A DNA stretch of 64,000 nt from Hamadaea sp. (lineage in GTDB: Bacteria > Actinomycetota > Actinomycetes > Mycobacteriales > Micromonosporaceae). The number at the start of each line of letters is the position of its first letter. Within the stretch, counting starts at the first letter, position 1. The notes beneath the pieces were generated by a model. That model did no database searches. It worked only from the letters and a program-made list of their open reading frames with translations, and was not told where the DNA came from. The stretch is taken from the NCBI RefSeq assembly GCF_013362815.1, contig NZ_JABFVK010000015.1, positions 248,001 to 312,000 of the forward strand, read 5' to 3'. The translations under genes and the position numbers were made by a program. This document shows positions 29,483 to 38,769 of the stretch, one piece after another.

Positions 29483-31711
29483 TCAGAGGGCGGCGAGGGC
29501 GTTGGTCATCGCGTCCAGGCGTTCCCGGGCGGTGTCCGTCCCGGTGGGCACGGCGTCGGCGAGGATCGAGAACGCGAGCAACCGGCCGTCCTTGGTGACC
29601 ACGATCCCTGCGATGGCGGCCACGCCGGTGAGCGTTCCGGTCTTCGCGCGTACCAGGCCGGCCCCGGGTTCAGGAAGGCCGGCGGTCGTCTGATTGCGAT
29701 CGGAGAGCGTCCCCGACCAAGCGGCCACCGGCAGTCCGGCGAACAGCGACCGCAATTTCGGGTGGCTGTCCCCGGCTGCAACGGCGAGCAGGGCGGTCTG
29801 CATGGCGGGCGGCTGACGGTCCAGCCGGGACAGTCCCGACCCGTCCTTGATCACGACCCCCTCGGTGGGTACGCCAAGCTCGGTGAGGACCTGCTTGATG
29901 GCGACCCCGGCACCGGCGAAGCTGCCCGGCTGCCCCTTGGCCAGGGCGACCTGGCGGGCCAGCGCCTCGGCCACCACGTTGTCGCTCTCGTCCAGCATGA
30001 TCTCGACGAGGCTCTCGATCCGGGGCGACTGGACCGATCCGAGTTGCTGCGCTCCAGACGCGGCCGTCCCGGCTGTCACCGTCGCCGTGGGCGCGCCGAC
30101 GAGCTTTGCGAACGCGATCGCGGCCGCCTTGTCCGGCTGGGCCGACCGGGCCTGACCGGCGTGCAGGTCGTCGATGTTCTTCGGCCGCTTCGGGCTCGTC
30201 CGCGCGCCGTCGATCGCCAGCGCCGTGGCCCGCGCGCCGTAGGGCCCGACCGCGGCGTCGTCGTCCCAGCCCTCCGCGATCTGTGAGCCGGAGTAGAGCG
30301 ACGAGTCATAGATGACCTTCGTCGGAGACTTGCCCCCGAGCGCCGCCTTCACCTGGGCGGCGAGCTGGTCGAGCCGCCCCGCGCCGGGGTAGTACCCGGT
30401 CGCGCCGGCGGTCAGCGTCGGGTCTCCCCCGCCGACGATCACGATCTCGCCCTCGTTCGGTCCGGCCACCACGGTCGTGGTCATCCGGTAGTCCGGCCCT
30501 CGGGTCGCGAGTACGGCGGCTGCGGTTGCCATCTTCGTGGTCGACGCCGGAACGGCCGGATGCGAGGAACCGACGTCGTAGAGGCTCTGCCCGCTCGCCA
30601 CGTCGACGACCGAGACGCTGACCGACGGGCCCAGGTCGGTGTGCTCCCGCAGCTCGTCGAGGGCCGCCTTGACCTGCTCGGGCGTCGGAGCCGTGCCGGT
30701 CGCCGCGGACAGGACGCCCGTCGCGCTCGCCACCGGGTCCGGAGTCCAGGTGTTCACCGGAGTCGTGTGGCCCAGCAATTCGCGTACGCGGTCCGGCGCG
30801 AACGCGACCGCGCCGCCCGCCGCGGCGAGCGCCAAGATCAGCACGCTGGCCAGCGAAATCCACAGGCCACGGTGGCCCTTGCGCGGCTCCGGCGGCGGGG
30901 ACTGGACGGCTTCGGTCGGCGGCACCGGCGGTGGCGTGGCCGCAGGCGGCTCCTCCGGCGGACCGGCGGGAGGGATCGGTGGACCCGACGGCGGGCCGCT
31001 CGGCGGGATCGCCGCGCTGCCGTAGACCGTGCCGGGCGCCGGGCCGGTGGGACCTGTGGAAAAAGACGCGTGAGCTGTGGAAACCGGGGGCTGCGTGCCG
31101 GGGACGGACGCTTGACCGCTGGGGACGGACGCCTGACCGGTCGCCGCTGCGGGCTGGCCGGTGGACGGCGGAATCCCCGGCAGCGTGAACATGGGTGTGG
31201 ACGGTGCCGACGCAGGCGGAGTAGCCGGGGTTGAGTCGGCCGACGGGACCAGCGGCGGCCAGGTCGGCGGGCCTTCCGGAGTCGGAACGGGCGGAGCCCA
31301 CGGCGAGCTCGCCACCTCCGGAGCAGCTGCGGAGGCCGTCGGAGAGGTCGGCGAAGGGGCAACGGGAGCTGCGGCAGGCGCGGCCGGCGGCGGGACCGAG
31401 GCCGACCCCGTCGCGCGCGGCGGCCCGTCTTCGGTGGGCGTACCAGTGGGTGGAGACGAGCCGTAGACCGTGCCAGACGATCTTGGCTGGGGCCGCGCGG
31501 AGGCCTGTGGAGGGGTTTGCCCAACCTGTGGATAACGTCCGGTTTGTGGAGTGGTGGCCTGTGGATAAGCTTGTGGATAGTCGGCTGGGGCCTGTGGATA
31601 ATCCGGTGGATAACCAGGTTCAGGCTGGTCAGCCGCTGGTTCCGGCTCGTTTCCCGGCCAACCGGCCGCCCACGGCGACTCGTCGCCGTAGTGTGAACCT
31701 TGCCTCCCCAC
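29483..31711 (-). CDS. dacB: D-alanyl-D-alanine carboxypeptidase/endopeptidase (S13 PBP) with long Pro-rich cytoplasmic tail
   Basis: 742 residues. The first 280 are Pro/Ala/Gln/Thr-rich and cytoplasmic. One membrane helix follows (about 281-303, [16 protein letters not shown]) and then an S13 penicillin-binding domain with SxxK (STTK, about 388), SDN (about 574) and KTG (about 688). It trims or cleaves peptidoglycan peptides outside the cell. GTG 31711 is preceded by GGGAGG. It is divergent from ppa, 88 bp away, as in mycobacteria. The tail's YPQ repeats are written as TAT-CCA-CAG, rare codons here, producing a row of DnaA-box sequences. Confidence 0.92.
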   Translation of the reverse strand: MGRQGSHYGDESPWAAGWPGNEPEPAADQPEPGYPPDYPQAPADYPQAYPQATTPQTGRYPQVGQTPPQASARPQPRSSGTVYGSSPPTGTPTEDGPPRATGSASVPPPAAPAAAPVAPSPTSPTASAAAPEVASSPWAPPVPTPEGPPTWPPLVPSADSTPATPPASAPSTPMFTLPGIPPSTGQPAAATGQASVPSGQASVPGTQPPVSTAHASFSTGPTGPAPGTVYGSAAIPPSGPPSGPPIPPAGPPEEPPAATPPPVPPTEAVQSPPPEPRKGHRGLWISLASVLILALAAAGGAVAFAPDRVRELLGHTTPVNTWTPDPVASATGVLSAATGTAPTPEQVKAALDELREHTDLGPSVSVSVVDVASGQSLYDVGSSHPAVPASTTKMATAAAVLATRGPDYRMTTTVVAGPNEGEIVIVGGGDPTLTAGATGYYPGAGRLDQLAAQVKAALGGKSPTKVIYDSSLYSGSQIAEGWDDDAAVGPYGARATALAIDGARTSPKRPKNIDDLHAGQARSAQPDKAAAIAFAKLVGAPTATVTAGTAASGAQQLGSVQSPRIESLVEIMLDESDNVVAEALARQVALAKGQPGSFAGAGVAIKQVLTELGVPTEGVVIKDGSGLSRLDRQPPAMQTALLAVAAGDSHPKLRSLFAGLPVAAWSGTLSDRNQTTAGLPEPGAGLVRAKTGTLTGVAAIAGIVVTKDGRLLAFSILADAVPTGTDTARERLDAMTNALAAL
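31527..31613 (-). promoter_or_regulatory. Cluster of DnaA boxes inside dacB 5' coding region
   Basis: On the minus strand TTATCCACA occurs perfectly at 31527-31535, 31560-31568 and 31593-31601, and with one mismatch at 31572-31580 and 31605-31613. All five point the same way within 87 bp. The three perfect copies are each 33 bases apart. Two weaker relatives (TTTTCCACA, GTTTCCACA) lie at 31055-31063 and 31076-31084. Function as a DnaA-binding or titration site is inferred. Confidence 0.6.
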
Positions 31712-31799
31712 GGACCCTCCCAGTGAGCTTTCCGATCGACCTACGCGACACTATCGAGCAGAAGCCAGAGTCGGCGAGAAAACGTGTCAGGAGCGTGAG

Positions 31800-32297
31800 A
31801 TGGATTTCGACGTCACGGTTGAGATCCCCAAGGGGCAGCGCAACAAGTACGAGGTCGACCACGAGACGGGCCGCATCCGGCTTGACCGCACACTCTTCAC
31901 CTCCACGCAGTACCCGGCCGACTACGGCTTCATCGAGAACACCCTGGGTGAAGACGGCGACCCGCTGGACGCGTTGGTGCTGGTGCAGGAGCCGACCTTC
32001 CCCGGCTGCCTGATCCGCTGCCGGGCGATCGGCATGTTCCGGATGCGCGACGAGAAGGGCGGCGACGACAAGGTCCTCTGCGTTCCGTTCGCCGACCCAC
32101 GCCTGGAACATCTGCGCGACATCCACCACGTCGCCGAGTTCGACCGGCTGGAGATCCAGCATTTCTTCGAGGTCTACAAGGACCTGGAACCCGGCAAGAG
32201 CGTCGAGGGCGCGACCTGGGTCGGCCGCACCGAGGCCGAGGCGGAGATCGTCGCCTCGTTCCAGCGGGCCAAGGACACCGGCCACTCCGCCCACTGA
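31800..32297 (+). CDS. ppa: Inorganic pyrophosphatase
   Basis: 165-residue family I soluble pyrophosphatase, which hydrolyses PPi to drive biosynthesis. Motifs: [23 protein letters not shown] at the N-terminus (substrate-binding Lys and Arg), [11 protein letters not shown] and the metal-binding GDPLDALVL. The C-terminal [13 protein letters not shown] is typical. ATG 31800 has AGGAG seven bases upstream. Confidence 0.97.
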   Translation: MDFDVTVEIPKGQRNKYEVDHETGRIRLDRTLFTSTQYPADYGFIENTLGEDGDPLDALVLVQEPTFPGCLIRCRAIGMFRMRDEKGGDDKVLCVPFADPRLEHLRDIHHVAEFDRLEIQHFFEVYKDLEPGKSVEGATWVGRTEAEAEIVASFQRAKDTGHSAH

Positions 32298-32300
32298 CCC

Positions 32301-32366
32301 GCTCGGGCCGCGCTGCTTTCGCGCTCGGGCCGCGCTGCTTTCGCGCTCGGGCCGCGCTGCTTTCGC
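32301..32366. repeat. Tandem repeat, 22 bp x 3
   Basis: Three exact head-to-tail copies of a 22-bp unit beginning GCTCGGGCCGCG, starting four bases after the ppa stop. It runs directly into the palindromic element that follows. Confidence 0.85.
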
Positions 32367-32427
32367 GCTGGATCAGGGTTCCGGGTCGTATTTCGGCCAA
32401 GATTCGACCCGGAACCCTGATCCAGCG
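32366..32427. repeat. Dispersed palindromic element, family 2 copy C; terminator-like
   Basis: Perfect 23-bp arms (32366-32388 and 32405-32427) around a 16-base loop. The 62 bp match the reverse complement of 41551-41612 at 55 positions, including the loop region. As it lies after ppa it may terminate that transcript. Confidence 0.75.
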
Positions 32428-32428
32428 G

Positions 32429-32541
32429 CGCGGAAGCGGCGCGGAAGCGGCGCGGAAGCGGCCCGGAAGCGGCCCGGAAGCGGCCCGGAAGCGGCCCGGA
32501 AGCGGCCCGGAAGCGGCCCGGAAGCGGCCCGGAAGCGCGCT
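32429..32541. repeat. Tandem repeat, 11 bp x 10
   Basis: GGAAGC recurs every 11 bases from 32432 to 32531. The first three units continue GGCGC and the next ones GGCCC. The period is not a multiple of three, so it is non-coding. It separates the palindrome from the zincin gene start. Confidence 0.85.
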
Positions 32542-32594
32542 GGAGGCGGGTCGAAGGGGGCGGTCACGCGCCCACAGCGGGTAGCGTCGTGCGC

Positions 32595-33644
32595 ATGGCG
32601 GAATTCGTCGACTGGGACCTGGCCGCATCCACCGCCGCGACGCTGGGCCCGACCGGCCCGAAGGTGACCAAGGCGGAGGCGGTCGAGGTCGTCCGGCAGC
32701 TGCGGGAGCTGACCGGGGAGGCGGCCGGGCACGTCGCCGAGTTCACCGGGCTGGTTTCGCAGGTCGACGTGCCACCCGTACGCGTGGTGGATCGCCGGGA
32801 CTGGGCAAAGCTGAACGTCGCCGGGATGCGTACGGTGATCGGACCGCTCGCGGCGCATCTCGCGAAGAAGTCGCAGACCGCCGGGACCGGTCCGCTCGAA
32901 ATGGTCGGGGCGAAGATCACCGCGCTCCAGGCCGGCTCGGTGTTGGCGTACTTGTCGGGGCGGGTGCTGGGGCAGTACGAGGTGTTCTCCGGCGAACCGG
33001 GTCAGCTGCTGCTGGTCGCCCCGAACATCGTCGCGGTCGAGCGGAAGATCGGTGCGGACCCGCGCGACTTCCGGCTCTGGGTCTGCCTCCACGAGGTCAC
33101 CCACCGAACCCAGTTCACCGCCGTCCCGTGGCTTCGCGGGCACTTCCTGAGCGAGGTCAAGGCGTTCGTCGACGCCTCCGACGCCGATCCGGCCGCCCTG
33201 CTCGGCCGCGTACGCCGAGCTGTCTCGGCCGCAGCAGACGCCGTCCGGAACAAAGGCAGCCAGGTCAGCGTGCTGGACGTCGTCCAATCCCCCGCTCAGC
33301 GGGCGGTGATGGACCGGCTGACCGCACTGATGACGCTGGTCGAGGGGCACGCCGAAGTCGTCATGGACGGCGTCGGTCCCCGGGTCATTCCGTCGGTCGA
33401 AGCGATCCGGGCCCGGTTCGACCGACGCCGGGCGACCGCGAATCCCGTCGAGTCCGTGATCCGCCGTCTGCTCGGGGTCGACGCCAAGCTGCGGCAGTAC
33501 GCCGAGGGCCGCAAGTTCGTCCAGGGCGTCGTCGACCGGGTCGGCATGGCGGACTTCAATCGCGTCTGGGCCGGGCCGGAGAATCTGCCCACGCTGGCCG
33601 AACTGACCGATCCCGGCGCATGGGTCGCCCGGGTCGTCCCTTGA
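32595..33644 (+). CDS. Zincin-like metalloprotease (F420-biosynthesis-associated family)
   Basis: A 349-residue soluble protein of the actinobacterial zincin family often labelled coenzyme-F420-biosynthesis associated. The zinc motif LHEVTHRTQF contains HEVTH (near residues 156-160), and EGHAEVVMD downstream can supply the third ligand. Its substrate is unknown. ATG 32595 is preferred to GTG 32589. It precedes and overlaps tilS, matching the mycobacterial pair Rv3626c-Rv3625c, but here the pair lies on the plus strand after ppa instead of between hpt and dacB. Confidence 0.88.
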   Translation: MAEFVDWDLAASTAATLGPTGPKVTKAEAVEVVRQLRELTGEAAGHVAEFTGLVSQVDVPPVRVVDRRDWAKLNVAGMRTVIGPLAAHLAKKSQTAGTGPLEMVGAKITALQAGSVLAYLSGRVLGQYEVFSGEPGQLLLVAPNIVAVERKIGADPRDFRLWVCLHEVTHRTQFTAVPWLRGHFLSEVKAFVDASDADPAALLGRVRRAVSAAADAVRNKGSQVSVLDVVQSPAQRAVMDRLTALMTLVEGHAEVVMDGVGPRVIPSVEAIRARFDRRRATANPVESVIRRLLGVDAKLRQYAEGRKFVQGVVDRVGMADFNRVWAGPENLPTLAELTDPGAWVARVVP

Positions 33645-34621
33645 CCGGTCCACACCCGTCGGTCGCGCAGACGCGTACCGCGGTCCGGCGCGCGCTCGGG
33701 CCTGGGGAGAACCGGCTCGCGCTGGTCGCCTGCTCCGGCGGCGCGGATTCGCTCGCCCTCGCCGCCGCGGCTGCGTTCGCCGGTCCGCGGCTCGGCTGGC
33801 GGATCGGGCTCGTCACGGTCGATCACAACCTGCAGGCCGGGTCCGCCGAACGCGCGGCCGCCGTCGCCGCCTGGGCCGCCGACGCCGGGCTCACTCCCGC
33901 GATCGTCGCTCCGGTCACGATCGATCCGGCCGATCCGGTGGGTCCCGAGGCGGCCGCCCGCCACGCCCGCTACGAGGCACTCCTTCAACAATCCGAGGAG
34001 TATGCCGCCGCAGCGCTCCTCCTAGGTCACACATTGGACGACCAAGCCGAGACGGTATTGCTGGCCCTCGCCCGGGGCGCCGGTCCCCGCGGACTGGCCG
34101 GGATGCCCGCCCGCCGAGAGGTCGACGGCGTGGCAGTGCTCCGGCCCATGCTGGGCGTCCGGCGTACGACGTTGCGGGAAGCGTGTGCCGAACAGGGGCT
34201 CACGCCGTGGGAAGACCCCCACAACTCCGACGACCGGTACGCCCGCGCGCGTGTCCGATCCAGTGCCCTGCCCGCGCTAGTAACGGCGTTGGGGCCGGGC
34301 GTCGTCGGAAACCTGGCCCAGACGGCCGCTCAGCTCGCCGCTGACGCGTCCTACTTGGACGGACTGGCCGCGACGGCGTACGCCGAATGCCGCAGTGGCA
34401 GCGGCCTCAGCGTGGACGCCCTGCGGGCGCTGCCGGACGCCCTGCGGGGTCGCGTACTGCACACGTGGGCCCTCGAGCTGGGTGCGCCCGGCGCCGCTCT
34501 CGGCCACCGGCACGTCGCCGCGTTGGACGCGCTCGTCACCGCCTGGCACGGACAAGGACCGACCGCCCTGCCCGGGGGCATCGAAGTGCACCGGGAGGAC
34601 GGTCGGCTGCTGTCTCGCTAG
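33620..34621 (+). CDS. tilS: tRNA(Ile)-lysidine synthase
   Basis: 333-residue N-type ATP pyrophosphatase that turns C34 of tRNA-Ile(CAU) into lysidine, an essential step for reading AUA. The PP-loop LVACSGGADSLAL lies near residues 33-45. GHTLDDQAETVLLALARGAGPRGLAGM and the RPMLGVRRTTLRE segment are family landmarks, and NSDDRYARARVRS closes the catalytic domain. Start uncertain: ATG 33620 overlaps the zincin gene by 25 bp; TTG 33641 overlaps its stop by four. Confidence 0.93.
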   Translation: MGRPGRPLTGPHPSVAQTRTAVRRALGPGENRLALVACSGGADSLALAAAAAFAGPRLGWRIGLVTVDHNLQAGSAERAAAVAAWAADAGLTPAIVAPVTIDPADPVGPEAAARHARYEALLQQSEEYAAAALLLGHTLDDQAETVLLALARGAGPRGLAGMPARREVDGVAVLRPMLGVRRTTLREACAEQGLTPWEDPHNSDDRYARARVRSSALPALVTALGPGVVGNLAQTAAQLAADASYLDGLAATAYAECRSGSGLSVDALRALPDALRGRVLHTWALELGAPGAALGHRHVAALDALVTAWHGQGPTALPGGIEVHREDGRLLSR

Positions 34622-34624
34622 AAG

Positions 34625-37600
34625 TTACGCACCCGGGAGGTTGGCGACCTGGATGAGGCGTACCCCTTGCTTGCGCGACAGAAGGCGGCCACGGCCTGGA
34701 ACCATCCGCTCGAACCGGATGTCCGCCAGGGGCGAGGTCTCGCCCTTGTCGCCGGACATCAGCAGACCGGGGCTGCCGACCCGCCGCATGATCTGGAACA
34801 GCGGCTGGTAGGACAGACCGCTCGCACCGGTCGAGTTCCGCGCGATGATCACGTGGAGGCCGACGTCGCGGGCGATTTCGAGGTACGGCACCAGCGGGTC
34901 GAGCGGGTTGCCCGAACCGGACGCGACCATCTCGTAGTCGTCGATGAGCACGAAGCACTCCGGGCGGCCTTCGAGCCATGGCCGGTCGCGCAGCTGCTGC
35001 GGCGTGACGTCGGCCGGGGGCTTGCGCTGGTCCATGTACCCGGCGACGGCCTGGAGGTACTGGGCGCTCTGCTCGAAGTTCGTCGTGTAGCCGAGCAGGT
35101 GGTCGCCCTGGATCGCGCCGAGCATGCTGCGGCGGTGGTCGACGATGAGCAGCTTCGCCTCGTCCGGGGTGAACCGCTTGGTGATCGTCGTCGCCAGCGC
35201 CCGCATGAACGTCGACTTGCCGCACTCGCTCTCGCCGAAGACCAGGAAGTGCTGGTCGTCGCGGAAGTTGAGCGAGATCGGGGTGAGGTCCTCGGACAGG
35301 CCGATCGGGATGTGCAACGGATCGCCGCCGGTGATCGGCAGACGGTCGTAGCCGTAGACCGGAGGGAGCATCCGGACGCGAGGCGCCGGCTGGCCCTTCC
35401 AATGCTGCGCGATGTGCTTGCTCACCGAGGTCTGGTCGGTGCCCAGGGACGTCAGCTCCGGCCGCAGGGTCAGGTAGTAGAGACCCTCGTTGGTCGCGCC
35501 GTGGCCGGGAGCGTGCTTCACGTTCTGGGCGGCCTTGCGGACCTTGCCGATCGAGTCCGACGGGTCACCCAGCCGCATCTCGATCTTGGTGCCGAACTGA
35601 TCCTGGATGGCCGCCCGGAAGTCACGCCACCGCAGCGAGCTGGCGATGATGTGCACGCCGTAGGACAGACCACGAGTCGCCAGGTCGGTGATGACCGGCT
35701 CCAGGTCGTCGTAGCTCTCCCGGAGCGTCGCCCACCCGTCGATGACGAGGAAGACGTCGCCGAACGGGTCGTTGACCTCGCCGGAGGCCCGGCGCTTGCG
35801 GTAGTTGGCCATGGAGTCGACGCCCAGCTCGGCGAACCGCGCCTCGCGCTCGGCCAGCAGCATCGCGACCTCGCTGACGGTCCGGCGGACCTGGGCGGTG
35901 TCGAGACGACCGGCGACGCCGCCGACGTGCGGCATCTCCCGCAGCGCCGCGAGCGTGCCACCACCGAAGTCGAGGCAGTAGAACTGCGCCTCGGCCGGGG
36001 TGTGGGTGAGCGCCAGACCGCTGATGATCGTCCGCAACAGGCTGGACTTGCCGCTCTGGGTCGCACCGGCGATCGCCACGTGCCCGGCCGCGCCGGACAG
36101 GTTGATCCACTGCGTGTCCCGGCGCTGCTGCGCGGGCCGGTCGACCCAGGCGATCGGGACCGTCAACGCGCCGTGCAATTCGGCGTTGCCCGTCGTCAGA
36201 CCGCGTTCCGGATGGATCGCGATCTTGCCGAAGCCCTCCTCCAGCGTGTCGGAGACGTCCAGCGGCTCCAGCCAGACCTGGTGAGCCGGCGGGCCCTTGC
36301 CGGCGAGCCGCCCGATCAGCACGTCCATCAGGCTCTCGCCGGGCTTGACCTCCCAGTTGACCTCGGGCTCGGCGTTGGTCGGCTTCTTCGGCAGCGGCAC
36401 GAAGTGCGTCCCGAAATTGTGGATGTCGATGTCGGTACGCCGTCCACCGGCTCGGGCCGGTGACGAGCCCGCCTTCTTGTAAGAGCCGGAGACGTACGCC
36501 GCCTTGAATCGGACCAGCGGTTCCGTGCCGAACTTCATATAGCCGTGGCCAGGCGCCCGGGGCAGGTCGTACGCGTCGGGCACGCCCAAGACGGTGCGGG
36601 ACTCCATCGCGGAGAAGGTCCGCAGGCCGAGCCGGTAGGACAGGTGGGTGTCCAGACCGCGCAGCCGGCCCTCCTCCAGTCGCTGGCTGGCCAGCAGCAG
36701 GTGGATGCCGATCGACCGGCCGACCCGGCCGATCTGCACGAAGATGTCGATGAAGTCCGGCTTGGCGGTCAGCAGCTCGGAGAACTCGTCGGCCACGATG
36801 AGCAGCGACGGCAGTGGCGCGAGCGCCTTGCCTTGCAGCCGCGCCTTGTTGTAATCCTTCAAGTTCGCGAAGTTGCCCGCCGCCCGCAGCAACTCCTGAC
36901 GGCGGATGACCTCGCCGTTGATGGCGTCGGCCATGCGGTCGACGAGCAGCGACTCGCCTTCGAGGTTGGTGATGACCGCGCTGGTGTGCGGCAACACGTC
37001 CATCGAGGCGAAGGTCGCACCACCCTTGTAGTCGACGAGGACGAAGTTGAGCTCCTCCGAGGAATGCGTCAGCGCCAGCGCGAGCACCAGCGTTCGCAGC
37101 ACCTCGGACTTACCCGAACCGGTGGCGCCGATGAGCAGGCCGTGCGGGCCCATGCCGTCCTGCGCCGATTCCTTGATGTCCAGTTCGACCGGCTGGCCGT
37201 CGACCCCGACGCCGATCGGTACGCGCAGCTTGTCCCGGTCGGCCCGCGGCCGCCAGCCCTGCGCCACCTCGAAGGAGTCCGGGTCGGGGATGCCGAGGAG
37301 GTCGCCGAGACCCTGGTCGCCGGAGAGCGGAGCGTCTGCCGACTTCGTCGCGGCGGAGAGCCGCAGCGGAGAAAGCCGCCGCGCGATCGACTCCGCCTCG
37401 GCGTACGTCAGTCCGTCGGCGGTGCCCACGTCGGCCGATCCGTCGGCGGTGAAGATCTCAAGTCGCCGGGTGTCCTGCTCCATCTCCAGCGTCAGCGTCG
37501 ACCGGTCGAGCAGGCGGGGCGGCTGGCCGTCGAGGTCCAGCACGGTCATGCCCGCGATGCCGCCGTCGGCCGCGAGGTGCTGCGAACCCGTGAGGTCCGC

Positions 37601-38620
37601 ACCGTCCAGGACGACCACGACGTACGGGCCGGATGCGCCGCCGCCGAACCGGGGACGGTTGCCGATGATGTCGGAGAGCATCTCCTCCAGCGCGACCGCC
37701 GTCGGCGCCACCATGCGTACCGGGCCGAGAGCGTCCACCTTGGACGGATGCGCGTTGTGTGGCAGCCACTTGACCCAGTCCCACCGGTCGCGCCGGTGCG
37801 CCGGGGCGCACACCGCGATCAGGAGGTCGTCGGGGGCGTGGAAGGTGGCGAGCTGGCTGATGACCGCACTCACGAGGCTGTGCGGGTCGCCGCCGTCGCG
37901 GTGGTCGGCTTCCGGCTGGACGTTGCGGCCGTAGCCGAAGGTGTTGGCCTGCGCGGCCTCGGCCCGGATGAAGACACGGGCGAAGGCGGGCAGCGACACG
38001 GCGACGGGCAGATCCGGCACGACCGAGTACGCGTCCAGGAACCGGCGCAGCGCACCGGCCGTCATGGGCTCCAGCTCCTCCAGCGGCCGGGTGACCGGCG
38101 GAACCAGCGGAGTGGCCAGCGACTGCGGGCCGATGCCGATCCGCGTGACGCCGTAGTCGGGGTCGGTCGGCCGGCGCTCCCAGAGCCGATGAGAGTCGAC
38201 TGTGGACCAGAGCCGCTGCGGATCGGGATGGCGATAGAACAACCCCGTACGCTGCTTGGCCACGGTCTCGCGAACCTTGGTCCGCATCGTCGCCAGGTGC
38301 CGCAGGTACTCCCGCCGGGCGGCCATCATCTCGGCCTTCTTCGGGCCACCGCCGCCCTGGCTGAGGTTCATGGCCATCATGCCGATCATGGACAGGCCCA
38401 TCATGCCGCCCATGACGTAGCCCATCTTGCCGTTCTGCCCGTTGCCCATCATGTAGGCGGACGGAAGCATCGCTCCGAGCATCGGCAGCGCCATCATGGC
38501 TTGCTGCCAGCGGGCCCCACTGGCCTGCGGAATCTCCGGCGGAGCCTCGATGACCAGCTCTCCGCTGGGAATCTCCGGAGCGGGCCGACGCGGGCCCCGC
38601 TTCACCACGATTGTTCCCAT
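34625..38620 (-). CDS. eccC: Type VII secretion ATPase EccC
   Basis: 1331-residue motor of the ESX/type VII system. Two Met/Gly-rich membrane segments lie near residues 38-85. Three FtsK/SpoIIIE ATPase domains follow with Walker A sites GATGSGKS (about 498), GATQSGKS (about 852) and GESECGKS (about 1129). It is a single-chain EccC, not the split EccCa/EccCb form. ATG 38620 follows GGAGGAGG at about ten bases; ATG 38641 would place that site inside the gene. It is divergent from eccD with 149 bp between. The 3' end lies three bases from the convergent tilS stop. Confidence 0.95.
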   Translation of the reverse strand: MGTIVVKRGPRRPAPEIPSGELVIEAPPEIPQASGARWQQAMMALPMLGAMLPSAYMMGNGQNGKMGYVMGGMMGLSMIGMMAMNLSQGGGGPKKAEMMAARREYLRHLATMRTKVRETVAKQRTGLFYRHPDPQRLWSTVDSHRLWERRPTDPDYGVTRIGIGPQSLATPLVPPVTRPLEELEPMTAGALRRFLDAYSVVPDLPVAVSLPAFARVFIRAEAAQANTFGYGRNVQPEADHRDGGDPHSLVSAVISQLATFHAPDDLLIAVCAPAHRRDRWDWVKWLPHNAHPSKVDALGPVRMVAPTAVALEEMLSDIIGNRPRFGGGASGPYVVVVLDGADLTGSQHLAADGGIAGMTVLDLDGQPPRLLDRSTLTLEMEQDTRRLEIFTADGSADVGTADGLTYAEAESIARRLSPLRLSAATKSADAPLSGDQGLGDLLGIPDPDSFEVAQGWRPRADRDKLRVPIGVGVDGQPVELDIKESAQDGMGPHGLLIGATGSGKSEVLRTLVLALALTHSSEELNFVLVDYKGGATFASMDVLPHTSAVITNLEGESLLVDRMADAINGEVIRRQELLRAAGNFANLKDYNKARLQGKALAPLPSLLIVADEFSELLTAKPDFIDIFVQIGRVGRSIGIHLLLASQRLEEGRLRGLDTHLSYRLGLRTFSAMESRTVLGVPDAYDLPRAPGHGYMKFGTEPLVRFKAAYVSGSYKKAGSSPARAGGRRTDIDIHNFGTHFVPLPKKPTNAEPEVNWEVKPGESLMDVLIGRLAGKGPPAHQVWLEPLDVSDTLEEGFGKIAIHPERGLTTGNAELHGALTVPIAWVDRPAQQRRDTQWINLSGAAGHVAIAGATQSGKSSLLRTIISGLALTHTPAEAQFYCLDFGGGTLAALREMPHVGGVAGRLDTAQVRRTVSEVAMLLAEREARFAELGVDSMANYRKRRASGEVNDPFGDVFLVIDGWATLRESYDDLEPVITDLATRGLSYGVHIIASSLRWRDFRAAIQDQFGTKIEMRLGDPSDSIGKVRKAAQNVKHAPGHGATNEGLYYLTLRPELTSLGTDQTSVSKHIAQHWKGQPAPRVRMLPPVYGYDRLPITGGDPLHIPIGLSEDLTPISLNFRDDQHFLVFGESECGKSTFMRALATTITKRFTPDEAKLLIVDHRRSMLGAIQGDHLLGYTTNFEQSAQYLQAVAGYMDQRKPPADVTPQQLRDRPWLEGRPECFVLIDDYEMVASGSGNPLDPLVPYLEIARDVGLHVIIARNSTGASGLSYQPLFQIMRRVGSPGLLMSGDKGETSPLADIRFERMVPGRGRLLSRKQGVRLIQVANLPGA

Positions 38621-38769
38621 ACCGGCGGCCCTCCTCCCCATGACGCGCGCTCAGCGCCGCCCATGCTAGGCGATGGCACCGACTGGACGCACCCCGCCTG
38701 ACAGACGTGGGTCTCACTACGGTCTATGCGGGGTGACGTTGGGGGGCGTTTCGTGATAGACGTACTCCG

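Noticed and set aside
32429-32541. Possible CRISPR array
   Set aside because: Units are 11 bp with no spacers and no cas genes nearby; it is a simple tandem repeat. No CRISPR was seen anywhere in the window.
36545-38701. Long plus-strand open frame opposite eccC, and similar ones opposite ftsH (23423-25258) and the cyclase gene (54806-57196)
   Set aside because: Antisense shadows with no domain; each sits wholly over an unmistakable gene.
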